From positions 434,001-498,000 of the forward strand of contig CANRNJ010000001.1 of NCBI GenBank assembly GCA_947631955.1: a DNA stretch of 64,000 nt, written 5' to 3'. Shown in pieces: positions 35,086 through 41,912 of the stretch (the first letter of the stretch is position 1; every line of letters begins with the position of its first letter). Source of the stretch: an uncultured Lachnospiraceae bacterium (GTDB lineage: Bacteria > Bacillota > Clostridia > Lachnospirales > Lachnospiraceae). Below the pieces are notes generated by a model, which did no database searches, was not told the origin of the DNA, and saw only the letters and a program-made list of their open reading frames with translations. Position numbers and translations under genes: made by a program.

Positions 35086-35292
35086 TTATGAATCCGCCTT
35101 TTCTTCGGCAGAAATCTCGGCTTCCAGTTCTTTTACATCTCTCATAGATAATTTAGGGAAAAAAATTGGTATTTCTTCCACTTTGATTCTTCCATTTTTT
35201 AGTACCATCCTTGCATTTTCCCTTGCTTCATCATGCCGCTCACTTCTGATATATGATTTCATGATGTGCTCTTCATCAAAAATATCTATCAT
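35086..35292 (-). CDS. Stand-alone Rpn C-terminal domain protein, copy 1
   Basis: 68 residues matching the C-terminal part of the full-length Rpn-family protein at 36797-37696 (IFDEEHIMKSYIRSERHDEAREN ... SMRDVKELEAEISAEEKADS). It has no nuclease domain. The ATG at 35292 is 11 bases after GGGAGG, the same spacing as in the other copies. A canonical promoter precedes it. The region between promoter and ATG still encodes a few upstream Rpn residues in frame (NTNKGIVLREYSAERE), so the piece derives from a truncated full-length gene. In enteric Rpn systems the C-terminal fragment, made from an internal start, is an antitoxin; this may be a free-standing equivalent. It could also be a decaying fragment. 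Confidence 0.65.
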   Translation of the reverse strand: MIDIFDEEHIMKSYIRSERHDEARENARMVLKNGRIKVEEIPIFFPKLSMRDVKELEAEISAEEKADS

Positions 35293-35355
35293 AATCGTCA
35301 CAACCTCCCTCTCGCGCTCTGCCGAATATTCGCGCAGTACAATCCCCTTATTGGT

Positions 35356-35384
35356 ATTATATCGTAATTAAATTTATTTTTCAA
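35356..35384 (-). promoter_or_regulatory. Sigma-A promoter of Rpn C-terminal copy 1
   Basis: TTGAAA (35384-35379), 17-base spacer, TATAAT (35361-35356) on the minus strand, about 65 bases upstream of the ATG at 35292. Confidence 0.72.
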
Positions 35385-35463
35385 CCATATTTCATTTTTT
35401 GTTTTGACTTTATTTTTTCCATTGAGGGATTCATTTTCCTATTGGCAGCTTCGGGAGTGAAAA

Positions 35464-35498
35464 AGGGCGCATAGGATCGATCTACGCGCCCTGCTGTT
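35464..35498 (-). terminator. Terminator after the Rpn chimera
   Basis: AGGGCGC pairs with GCGCCCT around a GATCGATC-containing loop, followed by TTTTT in the minus direction. An almost identical terminator lies at 36751-36785. Confidence 0.75.
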
Positions 35499-35509
35499 AT
35501 GTTTTTTCT

Positions 35510-35755
35510 TTATGACTCCGTCATGCTCTCGGCAGAAATCTCGGCTTCCAGTTCCTTTAACTCTCTCATGGATATCGACGGCAGACATATCGCGATTTCA
35601 TCTAGGGGCAGCTTTCCCCGTTTTATCAGCCTCTTGGCATTTTCCCTTGCTTCATCATGCCGCTCACTTCTAGCAAATGATTTCATGATCTGCTCTTCAT
35701 CAAAAATATCATTGTCATATATTCTTTGTACACGTTGCTGATCTGAGTATTTCAT
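35510..35755 (-). CDS. Chimeric Rpn C-terminal protein with HepT-like first residues
   Basis: 81 residues. From about residue 17 it is the same Rpn C-terminal domain as in the neighbouring copies (IFDEEQIMKSFARSERHDEARENAKR ... SMRELKELEAEISAESMTES). The first 15 or so (MKYSDQQRVQRIYDN) are unrelated to Rpn and look like the beginning of a HepT/DUF86 HEPN toxin, which normally follows an MNT antitoxin. The start overlaps the MNT stop by four bases, as expected for a HepT gene. So a HepT gene appears to have been replaced by an Rpn tail. The HepT identification rests on a short stretch. Confidence 0.6.
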   Translation of the reverse strand: MKYSDQQRVQRIYDNDIFDEEQIMKSFARSERHDEARENAKRLIKRGKLPLDEIAICLPSISMRELKELEAEISAESMTES

Positions 35756-36054
35756 GCTACAAGCAGCCTCTCTTTCATAATTGTATTGTAAAATTCACTC
35801 TCCTGATTAATTTCGTGAATTTCAAATACATCCACCTTCTTATCCAATACTTCCCGCAATTCTTCGGCAAGCGCAAAAATCATGGTAAGTTTGAAGTTAT
35901 CTCCACCATATACCAAAAAATCTAAATCACTATCTATTTCCGCTTCTCCTCTGGCATAGGAACCAAATAAATAAATCTGATCTACATGATATTTTTCGGC
36001 AATCGGCTTAACCATGTTCATTATGTTTTCTATTGTTAATACTGCATTTTTCAT
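35752..36054 (-). CDS. MNT-type nucleotidyltransferase (antitoxin-like)
   Basis: 100 residues. Minimal nucleotidyltransferase fold with the signature LFGSYARGEAEIDSDLDFLV, the GSxxRG and DxD metal-binding motif intact. In MNT/HEPN toxin-antitoxin pairs such enzymes AMPylate the HepT toxin. Here the HepT partner is missing downstream, replaced by the chimera overlapping its stop. SD AAAGGAA upstream of ATG. Three 36-bp repeats with internal inverted repeats lie just upstream. Confidence 0.82.
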   Translation of the reverse strand: MKNAVLTIENIMNMVKPIAEKYHVDQIYLFGSYARGEAEIDSDLDFLVYGGDNFKLTMIFALAEELREVLDKKVDVFEIHEINQESEFYNTIMKERLLVA

Positions 36055-36084
36055 ATTACTGTTTCCTTTCTGCTGTTTTGCGGT

Positions 36085-36190
36085 AAACGATTGTTTTAAC
36101 TGGACAATCTAACCACTTTTAAACGATTGTTTTGACTGGACAATCTAACCGCTTTTAAACGATTGTTTTGGCTGGACAATCTAACCGCTA
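36085..36190. repeat. 36-bp tandem repeat, 3 copies, with inverted repeats
   Basis: Copies begin at 36085, 36121 and 36157. Each contains GATTGT-N9-ACAATC, so three evenly spaced dyads sit 31 bases before the MNT gene. Copies differ at only two to three positions. They look like iterated operators. There are no spacers, so this is not a CRISPR array. A TGCAGATA/TATCTGCA hairpin follows at 36191-36212. The rest of the 319-base gap up to 36373 has no visible gene. Confidence 0.85.
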
Positions 36191-36373
36191 TGCAGATATC
36201 CCCCTATCTGCATTTTAGTATATGCTGATCTATTGAAAGCATCAATATCATTCAGAAATTTTATCAGAAAAGAAACCCCGCTGCATATTTCAGTTATTAA
36301 TACTCTATTTGATAGCAAATGCATGTTTCATTGTTATATCCCAAATCTAACAGTATGCTGCTGTGTTTTTCCT

Positions 36374-36580
36374 TTATGAATCCGCCTTTTCCTCGGCAGA
36401 AATCTCGGCTTCCAGCTCCTTTAATTCTCTCATGGATAGCGACGGCAGACATATCGCGATTTCATCTAATGGCACCTTTCCCAGTTTTATCATTCTTTCG
36501 GCCACTTCCCTTAACGCATCATGCCGCTCGCTTCTGGCAAATGTTTTCATGATGTGCTCTTCATCAAAAATATCTATCAT
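36374..36580 (-). CDS. Stand-alone Rpn C-terminal domain protein, copy 2
   Basis: 68 residues, again exactly the Rpn C-terminal part (IFDEEHIMKTFARSERHDALREVAERMIKLGKVPLDEIAICLPSLSMRELKELEAEISAEEKADS region). The ATG at 36580 is 11 bases after GGGAGG. Copy 1 and copy 2 lie 1,288 bases apart in a duplicated segment but have diverged at many residues while both stayed open. It has its own promoter. Same interpretation as copy 1: possible free antitoxin, or remnant. Confidence 0.65.
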   Translation of the reverse strand: MIDIFDEEHIMKTFARSERHDALREVAERMIKLGKVPLDEIAICLPSLSMRELKELEAEISAEEKADS

Positions 36581-36643
36581 AATCGTCACAACCTCCCTCT
36601 CGTGCTCTGCCGGATATTCGCTCAGTACAATTCCCTTATTGGT

Positions 36644-36672
36644 ATTATATCGTAATTTAGTTTATTTCTCAA
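36644..36672 (-). promoter_or_regulatory. Sigma-A promoter of Rpn C-terminal copy 2
   Basis: TTGAGA (36672-36667), 17-base spacer, TATAAT (36649-36644) on the minus strand; equivalent in position to the promoter of copy 1. Confidence 0.7.
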
Positions 36673-36750
36673 CTATATTTTATATTTTATTTTGACTTTA
36701 TTTTTTCCATTGAGGGATCCATTTTCCTACTGACAGCTTCGGGAGTGAAA

Positions 36751-36785
36751 AAAGGGCGCATAGGATCGATCTACGCGCCCTGCTG
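36751..36785 (-). terminator. Terminator after the full-length Rpn gene
   Basis: AGGGCGC/GCGCCCT stem with TTTTTT after it in the minus direction, 12 bases past the Rpn stop. Near-identical to the one at 35464-35498. Confidence 0.75.
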
Positions 36786-36796
36786 TTGTGTTTTTT

Positions 36797-37696
36797 TTAT
36801 GAATCTGCCTGTTCTTCGGCAGAAACTTCGGCTTCCAGTTCCTTTAACTCTCGCATGGATATCGACGGCAGATAACGCGCAATTTTGTCAAGAGGAATTT
36901 CCCCGTCCCTTATCATTCTCTCGGCAGTTTCCCTTGCTTCATCATGCCGCTCACTTCTGACATATGATTTCATGATCTGCTCTTCATCAAAAAAACTCCT
37001 CATGATCGTCACAACCTCCTTCTTACGTTTTGCCAGATATTCGCGCAGCACATTCCTGTCCCTGCATATCCGGATCGTTTCCGCGACCGCCTTCTGGGTC
37101 ATTCCATGCTGCTTTGTCTGCTCGTCAAACACTTTGCAGAAAATGATGTACTGATTGATGATATCATCCGTATCACTCTCATAAATGACCTTGGCCTTCA
37201 CTTCAATATCGGCATCCTCTCCGTCAAAAAATTCTTTCGACAAGGATATCTGATCGGGTTTATGCCCTCTTTTCCCCGTGAAGATCACATAAAGCTCCGG
37301 CTTCAGCATCTTTACTTTCCGGCTTTTATAATAGTCTTGGTCAGTGCTCTCGAAATATTCAAAATAGCTCTGCGCCAAGTACAGCAGGACCCGGACCAGA
37401 ATATTCATCGTCCATGTGGCCTGCGCTTCCACAAGTATCAGCAGTTTGTCATGTACAATAAAGCCTAAGTCGTTATAAAAGCTGTCTGTCAATACATTTG
37501 CGATCGTCACATTCATCAGCGACTCCTCGGTCGTTTCCTTATCTTCCGGGTGAAGCGTCTGGTACAGTTTCAACAGATAACTCTTATTTTGAAAAAGGTC
37601 AAGGAACACGCTGTTCTTTGCGGTCCGTTTCGCCTTGACTTCCTGCGTGTCTTCATTATACCGAAAAATGTTCGGATTTACAATAAAATTTTTCAT
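36797..37696 (-). CDS. Rpn family (PD-(D/E)XK) nuclease/transposase-like protein
   Basis: About 299 residues from ATG at 37696 (GGAGG ten bases upstream). The N-terminal nuclease domain has DSFYNDLGFIVHDKLLILVEAQATWTMN, containing the D...E-x-Q catalytic core of this superfamily, followed by RVLLYLAQSYFEYF and a strand PELYVIFTG. The C-terminal 68 residues form the domain that also occurs alone nearby. Inside this gene an AAGGAGG precedes an ATG at 37003 by 11 bases, so the same 68-residue product could also be made from an internal start. Rpn proteins promote recombination and have been reported as phage-defence toxins controlled by an intragenic antitoxin. Confidence 0.85.
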   Translation of the reverse strand: MKNFIVNPNIFRYNEDTQEVKAKRTAKNSVFLDLFQNKSYLLKLYQTLHPEDKETTEESLMNVTIANVLTDSFYNDLGFIVHDKLLILVEAQATWTMNILVRVLLYLAQSYFEYFESTDQDYYKSRKVKMLKPELYVIFTGKRGHKPDQISLSKEFFDGEDADIEVKAKVIYESDTDDIINQYIIFCKVFDEQTKQHGMTQKAVAETIRICRDRNVLREYLAKRKKEVVTIMRSFFDEEQIMKSYVRSERHDEARETAERMIRDGEIPLDKIARYLPSISMRELKELEAEVSAEEQADS

Positions 37697-37793
37697 TAAA
37701 TTTTCGCCTCCTTCCGCGTTTGTTCCGCGATGAACTGAATATTTTCCCATGCCATCGCGTTCAGCGTAATATGTTCGGTTTTTCGTTTTTTCT

Positions 37794-38909
37794 CTAGCCT
37801 TTCTTTCCGTAGCGTCCTCCCGTCTGCACCGCCGTTCCTTCGGCGCACAGCTGTACCAGTTCATAGTAAAGCCCGGAAACCGATATCGTCCCGTATGCGG
37901 CGTCGTATTTCTGTTTGATGTCTTCTACGGTCTGCGGCTGGTAATCCAACAGTCCCAAGATGCGCCCGCGCATATCGTCAGCGGCCTGAGCGGTCCGGCG
38001 GCCGGGGACATCCGCACCGGTCAGTTCCTTAGGGGACAGCGCGGGGACCGCTCCCTGTCTGATCAGTTCGTTGCAGCCCCGGCTCAGCGGATCCGTGATC
38101 CTCCCCGGCACCACATAGACTTCCCGGCCTTGTTCGAGCGCCATGTCCACGGTGATCAGGGTGCCGCTGCGCTCTTTGGCCTCAATGACCAGAACGCTGT
38201 CGCACAAGCCGCTGATGATGCGGTTCCGCGGCGGAAAGAGCACCGCTCTCGGCCCGGTTCCCGGCGGATACTCGGAGCAGACGCCGCCGGATGCGATCAG
38301 CGCTTCATACAGGGGTCTGTTTTCCGGCGGATAGCAGACGTCCACGCCGCAGCCAAGCACGCCCATGGAATACCCGTGCGCTTCGAGCGCCGCCTGCTGC
38401 GCGAGGCCGTCGATTCCGCGTGCCATGCCGCTCACCACCTGCATGTCCGCCTGCGCCAGCGCCTGTGCAAACTCTCTGGCCATCGCTTTTCCATATTCGG
38501 TGCAGCTGCGCGAGCCGATCACGGCGACTGTCTTTTTATCGGGGTCCGGCAGTCTTCCGGCGTAGTACAGGGCGCCGGGCGCATCGGCGGTCTGCGCCAG
38601 TTTCCGGGGGTATTCCTCTTCTCCGAGAACGGCAAACCGGATGCCGCGGGCGAGCATCTGTTCATATTCTCCTATGACGTCGCTCTGCCGCGCCGTTTCT
38701 TCCATGTGCCGCAGTTTTTCCCGGCAGGCGGCGTTTTTATGGGGAAACTTCCGGTCGAACCCGTCTGCCAGCCGTCCCTGCAGCGCCAGTCTGTACAGCT
38801 GTTCCGGATCTGCAAGGCTTTTCAGACGTTCAAACGTCCGGCGGCTGCCCATGCCGATATTCCGGTAGATCCAGTTCAGGTATGCCTTGTCGGTTTCTGT
38901 CTTTTTCAA
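37794..38909 (-). CDS. dprA: DNA processing protein DprA (Smf)
   Basis: DprA loads RecA on incoming single-stranded DNA during transformation. 371 residues: an N-terminal helical domain, a Rossmann-like fold (VAVIGSRSCTEYG, SGMARGIDGLAQQAA, GCGVDVCYPPENR, FPPRNRIISGLCDSVLVIEA, SGTLITVDMALEQGREVYVVPG) and a C-terminal winged helix. The start is TTG, overlapping the comM stop, with GGAGGTG eight bases upstream. In Bacillus dprA is followed directly by topA; here about 25 kb of pilus and accessory genes intervene. Confidence 0.96.
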   Translation of the reverse strand: MKKTETDKAYLNWIYRNIGMGSRRTFERLKSLADPEQLYRLALQGRLADGFDRKFPHKNAACREKLRHMEETARQSDVIGEYEQMLARGIRFAVLGEEEYPRKLAQTADAPGALYYAGRLPDPDKKTVAVIGSRSCTEYGKAMAREFAQALAQADMQVVSGMARGIDGLAQQAALEAHGYSMGVLGCGVDVCYPPENRPLYEALIASGGVCSEYPPGTGPRAVLFPPRNRIISGLCDSVLVIEAKERSGTLITVDMALEQGREVYVVPGRITDPLSRGCNELIRQGAVPALSPKELTGADVPGRRTAQAADDMRGRILGLLDYQPQTVEDIKQKYDAAYGTISVSGLYYELVQLCAEGTAVQTGGRYGKKG

Positions 38910-40438
38910 ACGTTGAACACCTCCATATTCCTGTAGCAGACGGCTTCTGCCAGATGTTCTTCCGTGATCCGGTCCGCACCCGCCAGATCGGCTATGGTCC
39001 TTGCCACTTTCAGGATCCGGTGGTATCCTCTGGCGGAGAGTTTCATGGAGGCAAACAGTTTTTCCAGAAAGGCCTGTTCTCTGCTTCCCAGCGCGCAGTA
39101 CCGTCCCACGTCCGCGGCTCTCATGTCGGCGTTAAAGTGTATGCCGGTCCGGGCAAAGCGCTCGGCCTGCACCGTTCTTGCGCGCATGACCCGCTCCCTT
39201 ATCTGCGCACTGGACTCTTTTCCCGGCTGTCCTGTCATATCCGCGAACTCTACCGGCCGCACTTCCACGCAGACGTCGATCCGGTCCAGAATGGGCCCGG
39301 AGATCCGCCGCAGATAACGCCGGATCTCATGCGGCGTGCAGCGGCAGCGGCTCATATCCGGATAGTAACCGCAGGGGCAGGGGTTCATCGCGCCCACCAG
39401 CATAAAATCCGCAGGATACACATAAGTGCCGCTGCTTCTGGCGATCCGTACCTGTCTGTCTTCCAGCGGCTGTCTGAGGATGTCGAGCGTTTCTCTTTTA
39501 AATTCGGGCAGTTCGTCCAGAAAAAGGACGCCTCGATGCGCCAGACTGATAACGCCCGGCGCGGGGATCCGGCCGCCGCCCACGAGGGCTCGTCCGGTTA
39601 TGGTATGATGCGGATCCAGAAATGGTCTTTTGGTCTTCAGGCGGCCAGACGACTGCAGAAGCCCCGATATGCTGTAGATCGACGACACTTCCAGACTTTC
39701 TTCGGCGGACAACGGCGGCAGGATGGCGGGAAGCCTGCGCGCGAGCATCGTCTTACCGGAGCCGGGCGCGCCGACAAGAAGCAGATTGTGGAATCCGGCT
39801 GCCGCCACCTCCGCGGCCCTTTTGAGGCTTTCCTGCCCGCTTATATCAGCGAAATCTTCCGCGCTGCCGTCGTTGTCGTCGTTTTCCGGAAACGTTTCCT
39901 GTCTTTCCGTCCGGGCCGGGCGGACCTCCGCCCCGGTAAGCAGCCGGACTGCGGCCTGCAGATCCGCTACGCCGATGCTCTCCATGTCCGTCACCAGCTG
40001 CCCTTCCCATGCGTTGTCCTGCGGCAGTATGCAGCGTTTGATCCCTTTGAGGAACGCCTCCCGCACGACGGGCAGCACGCCTTTGACCGGTTTCACCTCT
40101 CCCGACAGCCCCAGTTCCCCCACAAAAAGCGTGTCTTTTACGGATTCGGCGGGCAGTCTGGACAGAGCCGTCAGGATCCCGACCGCGACCGGCAGATCAA
40201 ACATCGTGCCGCTCTTGGGGATGTCCGCGGGAGAGAGGTTGACGTTGATGCAGACGGCCGGGAGCGCGACTCCCACGTTTTTGAGCGCCACTTTGACCCG
40301 TTCTCTGGCTTCACGCACCTCGGAACCCGGCAGTCCCACGATCTGAAAGCCCGGCAGTCCCTGAGAGATATCCACCTCCACTTGGATCAGACGGCTGCGG
40401 ATACCGTAAATCGTCCCTGATGTAATTGTACTGTACAA
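38906..40438 (-). CDS. comM: YifB/ComM-type Mg chelatase-like AAA+ ATPase
   Basis: 510 residues. N-terminal ChlI/Lon-protease-like domain (VEVDISQGLPGFQIVGLPGSEVREARERVKVAL), AAA+ core with Walker A (GAPGSGKTMLARRLP) and C-terminal Mg chelatase-like domain with Cys-containing motif (NPCPCGYYPD, CRCTPHEIRRYLRRISGPILDRID). ComM is a hexameric helicase that promotes branch migration during transformation in Gram-negatives. TTG start with GGAGG seven bases upstream. Overlaps dprA by four bases. Confidence 0.94.
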   Translation of the reverse strand: MYSTITSGTIYGIRSRLIQVEVDISQGLPGFQIVGLPGSEVREARERVKVALKNVGVALPAVCINVNLSPADIPKSGTMFDLPVAVGILTALSRLPAESVKDTLFVGELGLSGEVKPVKGVLPVVREAFLKGIKRCILPQDNAWEGQLVTDMESIGVADLQAAVRLLTGAEVRPARTERQETFPENDDNDGSAEDFADISGQESLKRAAEVAAAGFHNLLLVGAPGSGKTMLARRLPAILPPLSAEESLEVSSIYSISGLLQSSGRLKTKRPFLDPHHTITGRALVGGGRIPAPGVISLAHRGVLFLDELPEFKRETLDILRQPLEDRQVRIARSSGTYVYPADFMLVGAMNPCPCGYYPDMSRCRCTPHEIRRYLRRISGPILDRIDVCVEVRPVEFADMTGQPGKESSAQIRERVMRARTVQAERFARTGIHFNADMRAADVGRYCALGSREQAFLEKLFASMKLSARGYHRILKVARTIADLAGADRITEEHLAEAVCYRNMEVFNV

Positions 40439-40856
40439 CTGATTTCCTCCTTTTTACTTTTTTCTTTTGCCAGCGGCTGCTTACGGACTGCTTACGGCGG
40501 TTTGTTTCCTGCGGACCGCAGTCTGCTTTCTGCTGCCTGCTTCTTTTGATCTGCTTTTTCTGCGCTTTGTTTTCTGTCTGTTGTCTGAAATCTAACGGCG
40601 AAATGCCTGAAAGTATAGAATGTCGGATACCGCGCGGCCCGGAATGTGGTACGGCCTTCGGCGGGACCCTAATCAGAATAACAGATATTTTTTTCTATGA
40701 TTTACTATCATAAAAGGGCTTGACGCACTTGTCAAGCCCTTTCCTGTGATAAGATCATGTCTTATTTTTCAATAATGACTTTGTCCTTACTTTTCCTGTA
40801 TGGTCTTGCCCGATCCGGGCTTTTCTCATATGACCTTATCCTGATAAGATCCTGTC
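40439..40856. other. Intergenic region between pilT and comM
   Basis: 418 bases without a convincing gene. Apart from the perfect hairpin described separately it contains GCCCG-ATC-CGGGC followed by TTTT (40808-40824), and two copies of an ATAAGA/TCTTAT dyad (40749-40765 and 40844-40860), the second overlapping the pilT stop. These small dyads point along the plus strand although no plus-strand gene precedes them. Confidence 0.5.
40711..40742 (-). terminator. Perfect 12-bp hairpin after pilT
   Basis: AAAGGGCTTGAC (40713-40724) pairs perfectly with GTCAAGCCCTTT (40731-40742), loop of six, with TTTT following in the minus direction. It lies about 115 bases after the pilT stop and may act in both directions. 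Confidence 0.65.
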
Positions 40857-41912
40857 TTATATGATCTTGGTCTGCATACCGTCGGGATCCTGTGCGAACT
40901 GGATCGCCATCTCCCGGCTGATCTTGCCGTCGTAATAAAGCTGCGTGATCGCTTCGTCCATCGTCATCATACCCATTTTCCGGTTGGTCTGCATGGTGGA
41001 CGTCAGCTGATGGGATTTGCCCTCACGGATCAGGTTCCTCACAGCGTGGTTTGCGTGAAGCACTTCAAACGCCGCCACACGCCCGTGGCCGTCCACTGTG
41101 GGGATCAGTTGCTGGGAAATGATCGCCTCCAGCACGTTGGCGAACTGGACCCTGATCTGCTGCTGCTGATGCGGCGGGAATACGTCGATAACACGGTCCA
41201 CGGTACTGGCAGCGCCGATCGTATGCAGGGTGGACAGTACCAAGTGGCCTGTTTCCGCCGCCGTTATGGCTACGCTGATCGTTTCAAAGTCACGCATCTC
41301 TCCCACAAGGATCACATCCGGATCCTCACGTAGTGCCGCCCTGAGGGCATTGGCATAGTTCTGGGAATCCAGACCGATCTCTCTCTGGTTGACCATTGCC
41401 ATCTTATGCTGATGCAGGTACTCGATGGGGTCTTCCAGCGTAATGACATGGGCGTCGCGGCAGTTGTTGATCTTGTCGATGATCGCAGCCAGCGTGGTGG
41501 ACTTACCGCTTCCGGTAGGCCCTGTTACGAGGATAAGCCCTCTTTTGCGTTCGTACAGATTGACCACCGATTCCGGCACGCCCAGAACTTCGGGCGAGGG
41601 GACCTGCGTTCCCACCAGACGCAGCGCCAAAGCTGCGGAACCTCTCTGCTTATACACGTTGACACGGTACCGGCCCAGTTCCGGGATGGAAAATGACATA
41701 TCGTATTCGCCGCGTTCCTCGAACCGCTCGCGCTGCACGTCGTTCATGATCGAATAGGCTACGGCCAGCGTATCGGCCGGAAGCATCTTCGGGTAGTTCA
41801 TCGTTATCAGCGAGCCGTTTACACGCATCTTGGGCGGTATCCCTACCGTGATATGTACGTCGGATGCTCCCGCGTCGCACGCTACTTTCATGATCTCTTC
41901 GATTGTCGGCAT
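40857..41912 (-). CDS. pilT: Type IV pilus retraction ATPase PilT
   Basis: Cytoplasmic hexameric ATPase that depolymerises the pilus, giving twitching and DNA uptake. 351 residues, N-terminal PAS-like domain, Walker A GPTGSGKST (about 131-138), Asp box DVILVGEMRDFETI, His box GHLVLSTLHT, and a C-terminal region with AFEVLHANHAVRNLIREGKSHQL, close to the AIRNLIRE signature of PilT. The ATG overlaps the HD-GYP-like stop (TAATG). It is 20 kb away from the rest of the pilus genes. Confidence 0.95.
   Translation of the reverse strand: MPTIEEIMKVACDAGASDVHITVGIPPKMRVNGSLITMNYPKMLPADTLAVAYSIMNDVQRERFEERGEYDMSFSIPELGRYRVNVYKQRGSAALALRLVGTQVPSPEVLGVPESVVNLYERKRGLILVTGPTGSGKSTTLAAIIDKINNCRDAHVITLEDPIEYLHQHKMAMVNQREIGLDSQNYANALRAALREDPDVILVGEMRDFETISVAITAAETGHLVLSTLHTIGAASTVDRVIDVFPPHQQQQIRVQFANVLEAIISQQLIPTVDGHGRVAAFEVLHANHAVRNLIREGKSHQLTSTMQTNRKMGMMTMDEAITQLYYDGKISREMAIQFAQDPDGMQTKII

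Noticed and set aside
36085..36190. Possible CRISPR array
   Set aside because: The three 36-bp units are directly adjacent with no spacers, and no cas gene is nearby.
37697..37864. N-terminal extension of the Rpn protein
   Set aside because: It overlaps the dprA 3' end and precedes a strong SD and the usual Rpn N-terminus at 37696.
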